This document shows positions 50,802 to 59,511 of a stretch of 64,000 nt of DNA, in pieces. The translations under genes were made by a program, and so were the position numbers. Origin of the DNA: Pectobacterium punjabense (GTDB taxonomy: Bacteria > Pseudomonadota > Gammaproteobacteria > Enterobacterales > Enterobacteriaceae); assembly GCF_012427845.1 (NCBI RefSeq), contig NZ_CP038498.1:1364001-1428000 (forward strand), read 5' to 3'. Position 1 is the stretch's first letter. Each line of letters opens with the position of its first letter. Under the pieces are notes generated by a model. The model did not search any database. It was not told the DNA's origin and was given only the letters and a program-made list of their open reading frames with translations.

Positions 50802-52907
50802 ATGATGCTGCGTGATTTTCTCCACAGCCAACACCGGCAGCAACGCTATGGCGTCCGGCGACTGTTGGTGCTGAGCGGTGAAGCTAACTGGTGTGAAGAA
50901 CAGGCGCTGGCGCTCAGTTGTCAGTCAATTGGCGACTGGCTGTGGATTAGCGAAGATGCGCCGGATTCCGTCGCTTCACTCTCTGCCAGTCGGGTTCGCA
51001 TGCTGCTGGGGCGAGAGTTTCTCCACGCGGTGTTTGATGCGCGTAAAGGCGTGGATGTCGAGGCGTTGGCGATGCTGTCAGGCACGCTACAGGCCGGTAG
51101 CTGGCTGATTATGCTGGTGCCGTCGTGGCAGTCATGGCCGACCTTACCCGATGAAGACAGCCTGCGCTGGAGCGAACAGCAACAGCCGATTGCCACCCCG
51201 CACTTTATTCAGCATTTCCAGCGCCAGCTGTTGGCCGATGAAGATGTCGTTCTCTGGCAACAGGGGCAGGAATTAGCGGTTCGGCCTTTGGCTGAGCGGG
51301 GCGACTGGCAGCCTGTAAACGGTGAACCGACCGCGCCACAGCAGCAGATTCTGCATGAACTGAGCGCCGCCGAGTCTGGCATATTTGTGATTACCGCGCC
51401 GCGTGGTCGGGGGAAATCGACGCTGGCGGGTATGCTAACGCAGCGTAGTCGCGGAACCTGCTGGCTCACCGCACCTTCTCGCGTAGCGACGGATATCCTG
51501 CATCAGCATGCGCGTGCTGATGCGCAATTCTGGGCACCGGATGCGTTGTTGGCGCACTGTCGCCTTCATGGCTCGCCCGATATCGAGTGGTTATTAATTG
51601 ATGAGGCGGCGGCGATTCCGTCTTCCGTCCTCTCAGCGCTGTTGCCCTATTTTCCCCGTATTCTGATGACCACGACGGTGCAAGGGTATGAAGGCACGGG
51701 GCGGGGGTTTCTGTTGAAGTTTTGCGCGGCATTGCCGCAGTGTCGCGTATTTTCTCTGGACGATCCGCTGCGCTGGGCCGTTAACGATCCGCTAGAGCGC
51801 GTGTTGGATCAGACACTGCTGTTCAACGAGCCTACCTCGCTTCATTCTCCGCTGAATCCCGTTGCTGATTCGCTGGTTTCGCCCTCTGCCGAACTGGATA
51901 TTCGAACCGAACGTGCCGCCGACTGGCTGACACATCCCGAACGCCTGACGTGGTGCTACGCGCTATTGTGCAGTGCGCATTATCGTACCTCGCCGTTGGA
52001 TTTGCGCCGTCTGATGGATGCGCCAGGTATGCACATCGCCAGCGCACAGGTAGCGGGCGAGGTGTGTGGCGTACTGTGGCTGGTGGAGGAAGGCGGGCTG
52101 TCTGCTTCATTGGCTCATGAGGTGTGGGCAGGACGGCGACGCCCACGTGGTAATCTGGTCGCCCAATCGCTGGCGGCGCACGCTGGCTTGTGGAATGCGC
52201 CGATGCTACGTGCTCGTCGCATAAGCCGGATCGCGGTGGCATCGTCGTCTCGCCGACAGGGAGTAGGACGAGCGTTAATCGCCGAGCAGATGCACGAAGC
52301 ACAAAAACAGGCGCTGGATTACCTGTCAGTCAGTTTCGGCTATCAGCCAGCGCTGTGGGCGTTCTGGCAATCGTGTGGGTTTCAACTGGTGCGCATTGGT
52401 AGCCACCTTGAGGCCAGCAGCGGCTGTTACAGCGCGATGGCGGTATTGCCGCTAAGTGAGGCGGGGCATGAACTGGCACAGCAGGGGAGCCAGCAATTGG
52501 CGCGTGACTGGTATTGGTTACAGCGCATGATTCCGCTGAACCTCGCGCTGCCGCAGACAGAAAGTACGGCGTTGGATGTCGAGAGTACGGAACTGAATGA
52601 TGACGACTGGCGTGAGCTGGCGGGATTTGCCTTTGCGCATCGGCCGATGGAAGCCAGCTTCGCTGCGCTTTGCCGCCTGCTTATTCACACTACATTGCCG
52701 CTGCCTGCACTACGTTTGTTGACGGAAAAATCGGATGAAGGCGAACAGGCTGCCGCTACGTTGGGGCTAACGGGCAAGAAAGCGCTTCTGAAACGCTGGC
52801 GAGAAGAAACTGCCAGTGCGCTAATCGATCTCGATGCGCAACGCGGTGAGCTTTGGCGACAATGGGGACTTTCCACCCATTCGACGGGTGATGCGCCTCA
52901 TCCCTGA
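50802..52907 (+). CDS. tmcA: tRNA(Met) cytidine acetyltransferase TmcA
   Basis: A roughly 701-aa enzyme that makes N4-acetylcytidine at the wobble base of elongator tRNA-Met. It has an N-terminal DUF1726 domain, an RNA helicase-like module with Walker A APRGRGKST and Walker B LLIDEAAAIP, then a GNAT acetyltransferase domain with the acetyl-CoA motif SSSRRQGVGRALI (about residue 485-497) and a C-terminal tRNA-binding part. Three start codons (GTG 50799, ATG 50802, ATG 50805) are adjacent and the Shine-Dalgarno is poor, so the start is uncertain by a codon. Confidence 0.94.
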   Translation: MMLRDFLHSQHRQQRYGVRRLLVLSGEANWCEEQALALSCQSIGDWLWISEDAPDSVASLSASRVRMLLGREFLHAVFDARKGVDVEALAMLSGTLQAGSWLIMLVPSWQSWPTLPDEDSLRWSEQQQPIATPHFIQHFQRQLLADEDVVLWQQGQELAVRPLAERGDWQPVNGEPTAPQQQILHELSAAESGIFVITAPRGRGKSTLAGMLTQRSRGTCWLTAPSRVATDILHQHARADAQFWAPDALLAHCRLHGSPDIEWLLIDEAAAIPSSVLSALLPYFPRILMTTTVQGYEGTGRGFLLKFCAALPQCRVFSLDDPLRWAVNDPLERVLDQTLLFNEPTSLHSPLNPVADSLVSPSAELDIRTERAADWLTHPERLTWCYALLCSAHYRTSPLDLRRLMDAPGMHIASAQVAGEVCGVLWLVEEGGLSASLAHEVWAGRRRPRGNLVAQSLAAHAGLWNAPMLRARRISRIAVASSSRRQGVGRALIAEQMHEAQKQALDYLSVSFGYQPALWAFWQSCGFQLVRIGSHLEASSGCYSAMAVLPLSEAGHELAQQGSQQLARDWYWLQRMIPLNLALPQTESTALDVESTELNDDDWRELAGFAFAHRPMEASFAALCRLLIHTTLPLPALRLLTEKSDEGEQAAATLGLTGKKALLKRWREETASALIDLDAQRGELWRQWGLSTHSTGDAPHP

Positions 52908-52939
52908 AACGCATCGTTATCGAAACGCAGGTTGTGGCA

Positions 52940-54205
52940 TCAGTCCAACTGCGATTTGAAGGCGGGGGCGTGACGAAGCAATTCCCACAGCGTTGCCTGT
53001 AAGAGGATTTTCTGATTTTCGATCAGCTCAGGATAACGCTGATGAAATGCCGCTTCTTTAGCGGAAAACACCGGATTTTCCTGAAGCCACTGCTCACGTA
53101 ATTGGGTGATTTGTTCACGCGTTAGCTGCTTATTGGGCATGGCATCTTCCTGTTTCTCAAACCAGCGTTCGCGTTTGGCGGGCGTTGCGCGTTCTTCGGC
53201 ACTCCAGCCATCTTGAATTTGCAGTATCTGCGACAGCGTAAAGCCAAGCTGTACAGAGATACCTCGCCAGCTCTCCGCATCCGAGGGCGCAGGGGGCGGG
53301 GAAAGGCGGGACAATAGCGACGCCAGATTTTTTTCCAGCCCCTGCTCGCTGGTGGCCGCTTCTGTCAAATTAACGGTCTGCTGGTGCAATTCGGTCCAGG
53401 CGCTTTCGGCCACGCTTTCGCCAGCCAACAGCGGTGCAACGAGCTGTAACCACTGCTGGCGTAAGTCATTTAGCGTGCGGTCAGCCAGCCACTCGCTCCA
53501 TGGGTTCCCGTCGTTAGTTAACCAGTGGTGTAGCCATTGTAGGGCGATGCCGTCTACGGCTTTTCCTGGGGGAATCGCAGCAAAGAGTGCATCCACCTGC
53601 GCTGGCGTGGTGCAGGGAAGTTTTTCCAGCAGCAGGCCAAGGGCCGAGGGAAACCCGGTTAAACGTTCAAAGATGCGAATATCCGCGCTGTGCGCCAGCA
53701 CGGCGGAGATTGTGCCTTTATTCTCTTCCCAGTAAGGGGAATAGGCTTGTTGAATGTCGCCATTGACCGCGTGTTGGCGCAGGCGCTGGTGTAAAAAGTC
53801 GCGCAGCGACGGGTCGCCGTAAAACGTTCCCCACGCTACGTGGGCATCTGCCAAGGGCTGTGTCGTTTTTTGTATCGCAACCTGATGTGATTCCAGCCAG
53901 CCGCGTAGCTGCGCCAGCGTTTTTACGCCGATCTGTCGTGAGACTTCCTGCCCATTTTTAAACAACAGGAGAGTAGGAATGCCGCGCACGCCAAAGCGTC
54001 GCATGAACGCAGGGTATTGCTCCACATCCAGCTTGGCCACGGTCAAATTGTCTGGCGTGTTATCGGCGAGGGTATCCAGCAGAGGAGCCAGCGTTTTACA
54101 GGGCTGGCACCACGGGGCCCACAGATCAAGCAATACGGGCTTGTCGCTAGTCGCGAGTAGCGTATCCAGCGATGTGTCGCTGGTGGTAATAATGGCGTCG
54201 GACAT
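52940..54205 (-). CDS. Thioredoxin-domain protein with unrecognised C-terminal region
   Basis: A 421-aa protein without signal peptide. Residues 1-110 are a full thioredoxin fold with active site WCQPCK (Cys33, Cys36) and cis-proline GIPT near residue 77. The remaining 310 residues are mostly helical and I do not recognise them. They include DPSLRDFLHQRLRQH, several Trp-rich helices and a final segment LTREQITQLREQWL. Unlike CnoX the redox cysteines are intact and no TPR pattern is evident. The ATG has GGAG upstream. It is the third gene of the tldE-tldD operon, 48 bp after the TldD homologue. The last part may be a separate domain. Oxidoreductase or holdase activity on the proteases or their substrate is conjecture. 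Confidence 0.75.
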   Translation of the reverse strand: MSDAIITTSDTSLDTLLATSDKPVLLDLWAPWCQPCKTLAPLLDTLADNTPDNLTVAKLDVEQYPAFMRRFGVRGIPTLLLFKNGQEVSRQIGVKTLAQLRGWLESHQVAIQKTTQPLADAHVAWGTFYGDPSLRDFLHQRLRQHAVNGDIQQAYSPYWEENKGTISAVLAHSADIRIFERLTGFPSALGLLLEKLPCTTPAQVDALFAAIPPGKAVDGIALQWLHHWLTNDGNPWSEWLADRTLNDLRQQWLQLVAPLLAGESVAESAWTELHQQTVNLTEAATSEQGLEKNLASLLSRLSPPPAPSDAESWRGISVQLGFTLSQILQIQDGWSAEERATPAKRERWFEKQEDAMPNKQLTREQITQLREQWLQENPVFSAKEAAFHQRYPELIENQKILLQATLWELLRHAPAFKSQLD

Positions 54206-54253
54206 AGTGTCTCCATTAAAAAGAGTTAAAAATCAATAGAATTCAGACGAGGC

Positions 54254-55699
54254 TTACTGCGAACCCCCTACGGTCATATTGTCGATGCGCAGCGTTGGCT
54301 GGCCGACGCTGACGGGCAAGGTTTGTCCTTCTTTACTGCATACGATATTGCCGTCATCCAACGCCAGATCGTTGCCCACCATCGCGACGTGCAGCAGCGC
54401 TTCTGGCCCGTGACCAATCAGCGTCGCGCCTTTAACGGGACGGGTCACTTTGCCGTTCTCAATCAGGTAGGCCTCGGTCGTAGAAAAAACATATTTCCCA
54501 CTGCTGATATCAACCTGCCCGCCACCGAAGCCGACGGCATAGAGGCCATTTTTAACGGAGGCGATCACTTCTTCTGCGGGATATTGTCCTGCCAGCATGT
54601 AGGTGTTGGTCATTCGTGGCAGAGGTAGCGCGGAGTAGGAGGAACGGCGGGCGTTGCCCGTTAATGCGGTATTCATTAGTTTGGCGTTAAGACTGTCCTG
54701 TAAATAGCCGCGTAGTATGCCGTCCTCAATGAGCGTCGTGCATTGCGATGGCGTGCCTTCATCATCCACATGCAGCGAGCCCCGGAGAGTGGCGAGTGTG
54801 CCGTCATCGACGACGGTAATCCCCGGTGCGGCGACCCGTTCCCCTAACAAGTTGGAAAAGGCGGAACTGCCTTTGCGGTTAAAGTCGCCTTCCAACCCGT
54901 GTCCGATGGCTTCATGCAGCAGAATACCGGGTGAGCCTGCGCCGAGTACCACGCTGTACGTTCCTGCTGGCACTGGGCTCGCATCCAGATTATTCAATGC
55001 CTGATCGACTGCTCGGTTCACCCAGTGCGTGATCGCTTCGTCATCAAAGAAACCGTAGTCGAGACGTCTTCCTCCGCCGCTGCTTCCATTTTCTCTGCGG
55101 CCCTGCTGTTCCACGACGACGCTGATAAACAGATTAACCAACGGGCGAACGTCCGTCGCGAGCTTGCCGTCGTGGCGGGCGATGAGAATGGTTTCATGCG
55201 AAGCATTCAGGTAGGCCGTTACCTGTGTTACGCGCGGGTCGCGCGCGCGCGCCTGACGATCGATCGAAAACAGTAATTGCCGTTTATGCTCTTCAGTCAC
55301 GGCAAGCAGCGGGTTATTTGATGGATAGAGTGTGGTCGCGCCGTGCGGTAAAGAGGCGGGGAGCGCGACGCTAGCCGTTTGCCCCTGTCGGCTGATTTCC
55401 CTTACGGTGCTGGCGGCTTGCAGAATCGCCTGTGGGCTCAAGTCGTTGGTGTAGGAGAACGCGGTTTTCTCACCGCTGACGGCACGAACGCCAACCCCTT
55501 GATCGCGGCTGAATCCTGTCGGGCGCACGATACCGTTTTCGAGCTGCCAGCCTTCCTGCTGACGGCGCTGAAAATAGAGATCGGCATAGTCCACCTGACG
55601 CTGCATGATGTGATTCAGCGCGTGCGTTATCTCCGGTGTGCCCAGCGAGAATGCCGACAGTGCAGATGAGACTGACGTCCCAGTGGCATGTATGGTCAT
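54254..55699 (-). CDS. TldD-type metalloprotease subunit (paralogue)
   Basis: A 481-aa member of the TldD/PmbA family (peptidase U62). The zinc motif HEAIGHGLEGDF is at about residue 262, and the third ligand cysteine is in IVCSKEGQTLPV, as in E. coli TldD. LAADVRPL-like and PRMTNTYML segments are conserved. TldD with TldE forms a cytoplasmic heterodimer that cleaves unfolded peptides and matures or degrades RiPPs such as microcin B17 and CcdA. The gene is clearly diverged from housekeeping tldD, sits in a different context, and is paired with a TldE homologue 36 bp upstream. The ATG at 55699 is preferred (AGGA upstream); a TTG at 55726 would add nine residues. Confidence 0.88.
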   Translation of the reverse strand: MTIHATGTSVSSALSAFSLGTPEITHALNHIMQRQVDYADLYFQRRQQEGWQLENGIVRPTGFSRDQGVGVRAVSGEKTAFSYTNDLSPQAILQAASTVREISRQGQTASVALPASLPHGATTLYPSNNPLLAVTEEHKRQLLFSIDRQARARDPRVTQVTAYLNASHETILIARHDGKLATDVRPLVNLFISVVVEQQGRRENGSSGGGRRLDYGFFDDEAITHWVNRAVDQALNNLDASPVPAGTYSVVLGAGSPGILLHEAIGHGLEGDFNRKGSSAFSNLLGERVAAPGITVVDDGTLATLRGSLHVDDEGTPSQCTTLIEDGILRGYLQDSLNAKLMNTALTGNARRSSYSALPLPRMTNTYMLAGQYPAEEVIASVKNGLYAVGFGGGQVDISSGKYVFSTTEAYLIENGKVTRPVKGATLIGHGPEALLHVAMVGNDLALDDGNIVCSKEGQTLPVSVGQPTLRIDNMTVGGSQ

Positions 55700-55734
55700 G
55701 ATGGTGATCCTGTTTCTGTGACGCAATAGGGGAA

Positions 55735-57099
55735 TTACTGCCCGGCGATCTGCATCTCTTCAATCAATAAGGAGCCGCAGGAGAGGTTGCCCTGCGTGTG
55801 GATATCCGCACCGAGCGCGACGCATTGTTTAAGCAGCGTTTTTAGGTTGCCCGCAATGGTGATCTCGTCGACCGGGTACTGTATTTCGCCGTTTTCGACC
55901 CAAAAACCGGCAACGCCCTGAGAGTAGTCACCCGTCATTGGATTTAGCCCATGCCCCAGCAACGTGGTGACCAATAGCCCTGTCTGCATAGTGCGCAGTA
56001 GTGTCGGCAAGTCATCGTTAGCGTGACTTTGGCTGCTGCTGACAATCAGGTTATAGGCTCCGCCAGCGTGTCCAGTTGTCGTGAGCCCCAAGCGTCGAGC
56101 GCTGTAGCTGGAAAGAAAATAGCCTTGTGCAATGCCGTCGTGGATAACGTGACGTGGCGCGGCGGCGACACCTTCGGTATCAAAGCAGGCGCTGGCTAGT
56201 GCGCCGGGAATAAACGGATTTTCATACAGGCTCAGGTGTGGTGCGGTGATGGCCTCACCGAGGCATTGCCCCAGAAAGGACGTGGAACGATAAAGCGCCG
56301 CGCCACTGAGCGCATTGACCAGATGATGAATCAGGCTATGCGCGACGGGCGCTTCAAACAGTACCGGGCAGCGTCGAGTTGAGAGTTTACGAGCCTTTAA
56401 TTGTGCGATGGCACGTTGTGCGGCGGTGTGCCCGACCGTTTCCGGCGCTGCCAGGAATGCTGGCGATCGTCCCGTGGTGTGCCAGAATCCTTTCTGACGC
56501 GCCGTATTGTCACGGGCGATGGCCTGGCTCCACAGCGTGTGTAGCGAGGTGGGGTAGCCCGCGTAAAAACCAGCAGAGTTTGCCAGAATAAAGTCCCCCT
56601 GCTGTGAGGTAATCTCCGTACTCTCGCTATAGCTGTATTCGTGTGCGGCATTGGCGGCCTGTTCGGCACGTAATGCCAGCGACAGCGCTTGTCCGACGGT
56701 TAGCGCGTCGTTGTGGTGCAGCTTCAGATCGTAAATGTCTCGGGCGAAATACTGGGCTTCTGGCAGGCCGCTACACGCATCTTCATCTGCATATTTAGCC
56801 AGCGTACTGGCAGCGTCAACGGCGTCCTGCAAGGCTTCCTGACTAAACAAGGTGGATGACACGGTGCCTGAACGCTGACCAAAGTAAACCGTAACGGACA
56901 GAAACTGGCTCTGATTTTGCGTCAGCGTATCCATATCACCCTTTCTGACGCGCAGCGTGCGTCGGTTTCCCTGAGAAACGTTAACGACTGCCTGACTTGC
57001 GCCTTTTGCGGCAGCGAGATCCAGCACGTTTCCGGCCAGTGATTGGAGCGTGCCAGACTGCGGCGTAGCAAGAGTGAGAGATTCTTCAAGAGAAGGCAT
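55735..57099 (-). CDS. TldE/PmbA-type protease subunit (paralogue)
   Basis: A 454-aa homologue of TldE (PmbA), the non-catalytic partner of TldD. Strongly conserved C-terminal blocks are LSSYSARRLGLTTTGHAGG, GHGLNPMTGDYSQG, AGFWVENGEIQYPV and EITIAGNLK; the protein ends EEMQIAGQ like E. coli PmbA. It is the first gene of tldE-tldD-thioredoxin. A FecI-type promoter-like sequence lies 33-84 bp upstream. The Shine-Dalgarno of the ATG at 57099 is weak. Confidence 0.88.
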   Translation of the reverse strand: MPSLEESLTLATPQSGTLQSLAGNVLDLAAAKGASQAVVNVSQGNRRTLRVRKGDMDTLTQNQSQFLSVTVYFGQRSGTVSSTLFSQEALQDAVDAASTLAKYADEDACSGLPEAQYFARDIYDLKLHHNDALTVGQALSLALRAEQAANAAHEYSYSESTEITSQQGDFILANSAGFYAGYPTSLHTLWSQAIARDNTARQKGFWHTTGRSPAFLAAPETVGHTAAQRAIAQLKARKLSTRRCPVLFEAPVAHSLIHHLVNALSGAALYRSTSFLGQCLGEAITAPHLSLYENPFIPGALASACFDTEGVAAAPRHVIHDGIAQGYFLSSYSARRLGLTTTGHAGGAYNLIVSSSQSHANDDLPTLLRTMQTGLLVTTLLGHGLNPMTGDYSQGVAGFWVENGEIQYPVDEITIAGNLKTLLKQCVALGADIHTQGNLSCGSLLIEEMQIAGQ

Positions 57100-57131
57100 A
57101 TTGGGTATCCATGCGTAGCAGTGTTCTACTC

Positions 57132-57183
57132 ATGATGTGCAACGAAGACAGAAAAGCGTCAGTGCGAGGTGAGACTTTTTTAC
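57132..57183 (-). promoter_or_regulatory. FecI-type promoter candidate for the tldE operon
   Basis: On the minus strand: GTAAAAAAGTC, then TGACGCTTTTCT, then TCGTTGCACATCAT. It matches the copy in front of tonB at 36 of 52 positions without gaps, including 14 identical bases at the downstream end and 8 at the upstream end. Order and spacing recall the E. coli fecA promoter. Confidence 0.65.
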
Positions 57184-57212
57184 AAGGTGCTAAGAGGCAA
57201 GGGGGATGTTGT

Positions 57213-57248
57213 CCGCAGAAGCTGACGGCAGGTCGTCAGCTTCTGCGG
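57213..57248 (-). terminator. Stable hairpin after exbD
   Basis: A perfect 14-base stem CCGCAGAAGCTGAC/GTCAGCTTCTGCGG lies 12 bp past the exbD stop. No T-run follows on the minus strand, so it may protect the 3' end or reduce read-through into tldE rather than act as a standard terminator. Confidence 0.6.
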
Positions 57249-57259
57249 GGAAGGGAAAA

Positions 57260-57682
57260 TCAGGGGGCTTTGACCGGTTGCAGGACGAAATCGATTTTGC
57301 TCAGGCCACGCTGCTGAGCGCTGGTCATGACATAGGCCACTCGACCATACTCGACGGCCTGATCGGCAAACAGCCGTATATTCGGGTGTGTTCCTTCGGC
57401 TGAGGCCGCATCAAGTTTGGCAATCAGTTGCGCATCATCAACCGCTTCTTTATTCCAGTTAATTTGTCCGGTCGCGGTAATCGCGATATCCACGGCTTGC
57501 GGATCTTTCGTGATTTTCTCGACGCTGGCGCGCGGCAGTTCCACTTTGACGGCGTGATTAATGACCGGCAGGGTAATCATAAAGACGATCAGCAGCACCA
57601 GCATGACATCAATAAATGGCGTCATGTTGATATCGTTGAGCAGGGCGTCGTCCTGACTTTCAAACGGGGATGACATACTCAT
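57260..57682 (-). CDS. exbD: ExbD-family proton-channel protein
   Basis: A 140-aa TonB-complex component. A short cytoplasmic N-terminus is followed by one TM helix (about 22-42) with the proton-path aspartate in MTPFIDVMLVLLIVFMIT. The periplasmic domain ends VEYGRVAYVMTSAQQRGLSKIDFVL. GGAGG precedes the ATG at 57682. It follows exbB by 14 bp. This is a dedicated copy; such operons usually coexist with a housekeeping exb system elsewhere. Confidence 0.93.
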   Translation of the reverse strand: MSMSSPFESQDDALLNDINMTPFIDVMLVLLIVFMITLPVINHAVKVELPRASVEKITKDPQAVDIAITATGQINWNKEAVDDAQLIAKLDAASAEGTHPNIRLFADQAVEYGRVAYVMTSAQQRGLSKIDFVLQPVKAP

Positions 57683-57696
57683 GGCAGTGTTCCTCC

Positions 57697-58437
57697 TCAG
57701 GCTGAGCGTTCAACGGGATGAGATGATTGATGCGGGATCGCCGTGTTCAGATCGGCGAGACTGGTTTCAACACGTGCGCCAGTCAGCAGGTAAGCGTGCA
57801 GATCGTGGGCAAAGCGATTCATGGCATGCAGAACGACGCGGTTACGGCGGTTGATCGCGTTGAACCCTAATACGGCAGGGATTGCGACGAACAGGCCGAA
57901 CGCCGTCATGATCAAGGCTTCGCCAACAGGGCCAGCAACCTGTGCCAGATCGGGCTGGCCGATAGTGCTGATGGTTTGCAGCGCGTGGAAAATACCCCAG
58001 ACGGTGCCAAGCAGGCCGATAAACGGTGCGGTGCTGCCAATAGACGCCAGTGTTCCGAGGCCGGATTGCAGTTTTCCTGCGTTGGTGTCCAGCGTGTTGC
58101 TCAGGCCGCGTACCAGCCAGTCGCTGAGATCGACATGTCCGCCTAGCGTGGAGGAGAATTTATGCGGGTGTTTCAACAGTGCATGGCCTTCAACCACTAA
58201 ATCACGGAATGGGTTAAAATGCTGTTTACCAAACTGGCCGAGGCTATCTTGCAGGTTTGTGGCCTGCCAAAATGCCTGTCGGCTGTGCTGAACGCTCTTA
58301 TTCAGCGTCAATAACTGCCGCGCTTTGACCAAAATAACGGTCCATGACAACAGCGACATGATCAGCAAAATAATCGCTACCGAGTGGGTAACTGCATCGC
58401 CCTGCTGCCAGAAATGTTGAATATCTAACGTGTTCAT
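57697..58437 (-). CDS. exbB: ExbB-family proton-channel protein
   Basis: A 246-aa MotA/TolQ/ExbB-family inner-membrane protein. TM1 is near residue 20-40 (HSVAIILLIMSLLSWTVILVKA). TM2 and TM3 contain LASIGSTAPFIGLLGTVWGI and GEALIMTAFGLFVAIPAVLGFN, with the family Pro and Thr residues. It forms the proton channel that energises TonB. The ATG at 58437 follows GAGG. Middle gene of tonB-exbB-exbD. Confidence 0.93.
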   Translation of the reverse strand: MNTLDIQHFWQQGDAVTHSVAIILLIMSLLSWTVILVKARQLLTLNKSVQHSRQAFWQATNLQDSLGQFGKQHFNPFRDLVVEGHALLKHPHKFSSTLGGHVDLSDWLVRGLSNTLDTNAGKLQSGLGTLASIGSTAPFIGLLGTVWGIFHALQTISTIGQPDLAQVAGPVGEALIMTAFGLFVAIPAVLGFNAINRRNRVVLHAMNRFAHDLHAYLLTGARVETSLADLNTAIPHQSSHPVERSA

Positions 58438-58514
58438 GTGTGACCTCTTGTGCAATAGACTGATTCGGGCGTCAGTGAAACGGCGTGTGAGGCCATTTCG
58501 ACGCGAGTTCTGTG

Positions 58515-59390
58515 TTAACGAGCCAATCGGAAGTTGACGGGCTGAACGGTCATGACGGTGATAGCCTGTCCGTTTTCGCGGTAAGGTGTACAGCGTGCTT
58601 GCGCCACAGCACTCATGGCCGCCTCATCTAAGGCTTCAACTCCGCTGCTGCGGGCAATATCGTGCCGGATTAAGCGACCTTCCGGGCTGATGACCAGACG
58701 CACTAGCACATCCCCCTCTTGCTGGAGACGTTTAGCGCGGCGGGGGTAATCCGGCTGTGGCACGATGCAACCAACGGACGCCACCTGTTTGGGCTGCGCA
58801 CCGGGATGGTTCTGCATCATATTGCCTTTGCTGGTGCTGGTGAGCGCCCCTGCGGTGGCATCAGGTACGGCTGGCACGCTTTCTGGCGCTGGGGGCGCGG
58901 CAGGCTGACGCTCGGCCGTGGTTTTGGGGCGGACGGGCTGCGGTTTAACCACGGGTTTCACCGGCGGTTTCGGAACCTCTTTCTTAACGGGAGGCGGCGG
59001 GGTTTCTTGCCGTTCTACGATCGTTTTTTCCACGACGGGCGCGATTTCACGCTCGGCTTGTTCCGATGTGAGTACCGGCGGTTCCGGCGACAGTACGGGA
59101 ACGGGTTCCGGTTCTGGGGCTTCAACCATCGTGGCCTGAATGCTCACGCTGGCAGCCGGATTAAGCAGGTTGATCGGCTTATATTCGGTAGTGCGAGTGA
59201 TGAGCAAGGCTGCAACGCCAGCATGGATCAATGCCACCGCCAGAAAGCTGATTGCGATCCTTCTGGTTTCTCCCTGAGTAGATGCCCCGACGCTTAGCGA
59301 TGACAGCGTGGTGACGTTTTCATACCGTGCTGCGGGAGTCGCCTCAGCGCGCGCGTTTAACGATAGGTGTTGCACGGATGCCTGTTGCAC
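58515..59390 (-). CDS. tonB: TonB-family energy transducer
   Basis: A 291-aa TonB protein starting at GTG 59390 (AGGGG upstream). It has an unusually long cytoplasmic N-terminus of about 44 residues, a TM helix (about 45-64, IAISFLAVALIHAGVAALLI), a Pro/Glu- then Pro/Lys-rich periplasmic spacer (about 92-170) and a C-terminal TonB domain with PDYPRRAKRLQQEGDVLVRLVISP-type motif. Two cysteines in that domain (208 and 267, VGCIVP and QARCTPY) probably form a disulphide, as in some non-E. coli TonBs; E. coli TonB lacks them. First gene of tonB-exbB-exbD. Confidence 0.92.
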   Translation of the reverse strand: MQQASVQHLSLNARAEATPAARYENVTTLSSLSVGASTQGETRRIAISFLAVALIHAGVAALLITRTTEYKPINLLNPAASVSIQATMVEAPEPEPVPVLSPEPPVLTSEQAEREIAPVVEKTIVERQETPPPPVKKEVPKPPVKPVVKPQPVRPKTTAERQPAAPPAPESVPAVPDATAGALTSTSKGNMMQNHPGAQPKQVASVGCIVPQPDYPRRAKRLQQEGDVLVRLVISPEGRLIRHDIARSSGVEALDEAAMSAVAQARCTPYRENGQAITVMTVQPVNFRLAR

Positions 59391-59459
59391 GTTTTCCCCT
59401 ACTGCTCTTAGCTTACTGTGTTGGTGACGTCAGCCGACCAATCGTCATACTCTTTATTA

Positions 59460-59511
59460 ATGATGTGCAACGAGGTAGAAAAAGTGTCACCACATAACGT
59501 GAATTTTTTAC
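59460..59511 (-). promoter_or_regulatory. FecI-type promoter candidate for the tonB operon
   Basis: Minus strand: GTAAAAAATTC overlapping the fecR-like stop codon, then GTGACACTTTTT (59479-59490), then CTCGTTGCACATCAT (59460-59474). This lies 70-120 bp before the tonB GTG. It is 36/52 identical to the copy in front of the tldE operon. Confidence 0.65.

Noticed and set aside
57111..57317. Short plus-strand ORF containing LLMMCNE, with a similar peptide at 59418-59639
   Set aside because: The resemblance comes from the shared promoter-like DNA; the peptides diverge immediately after it and the frames run antisense into exbD and the fecR-like gene.
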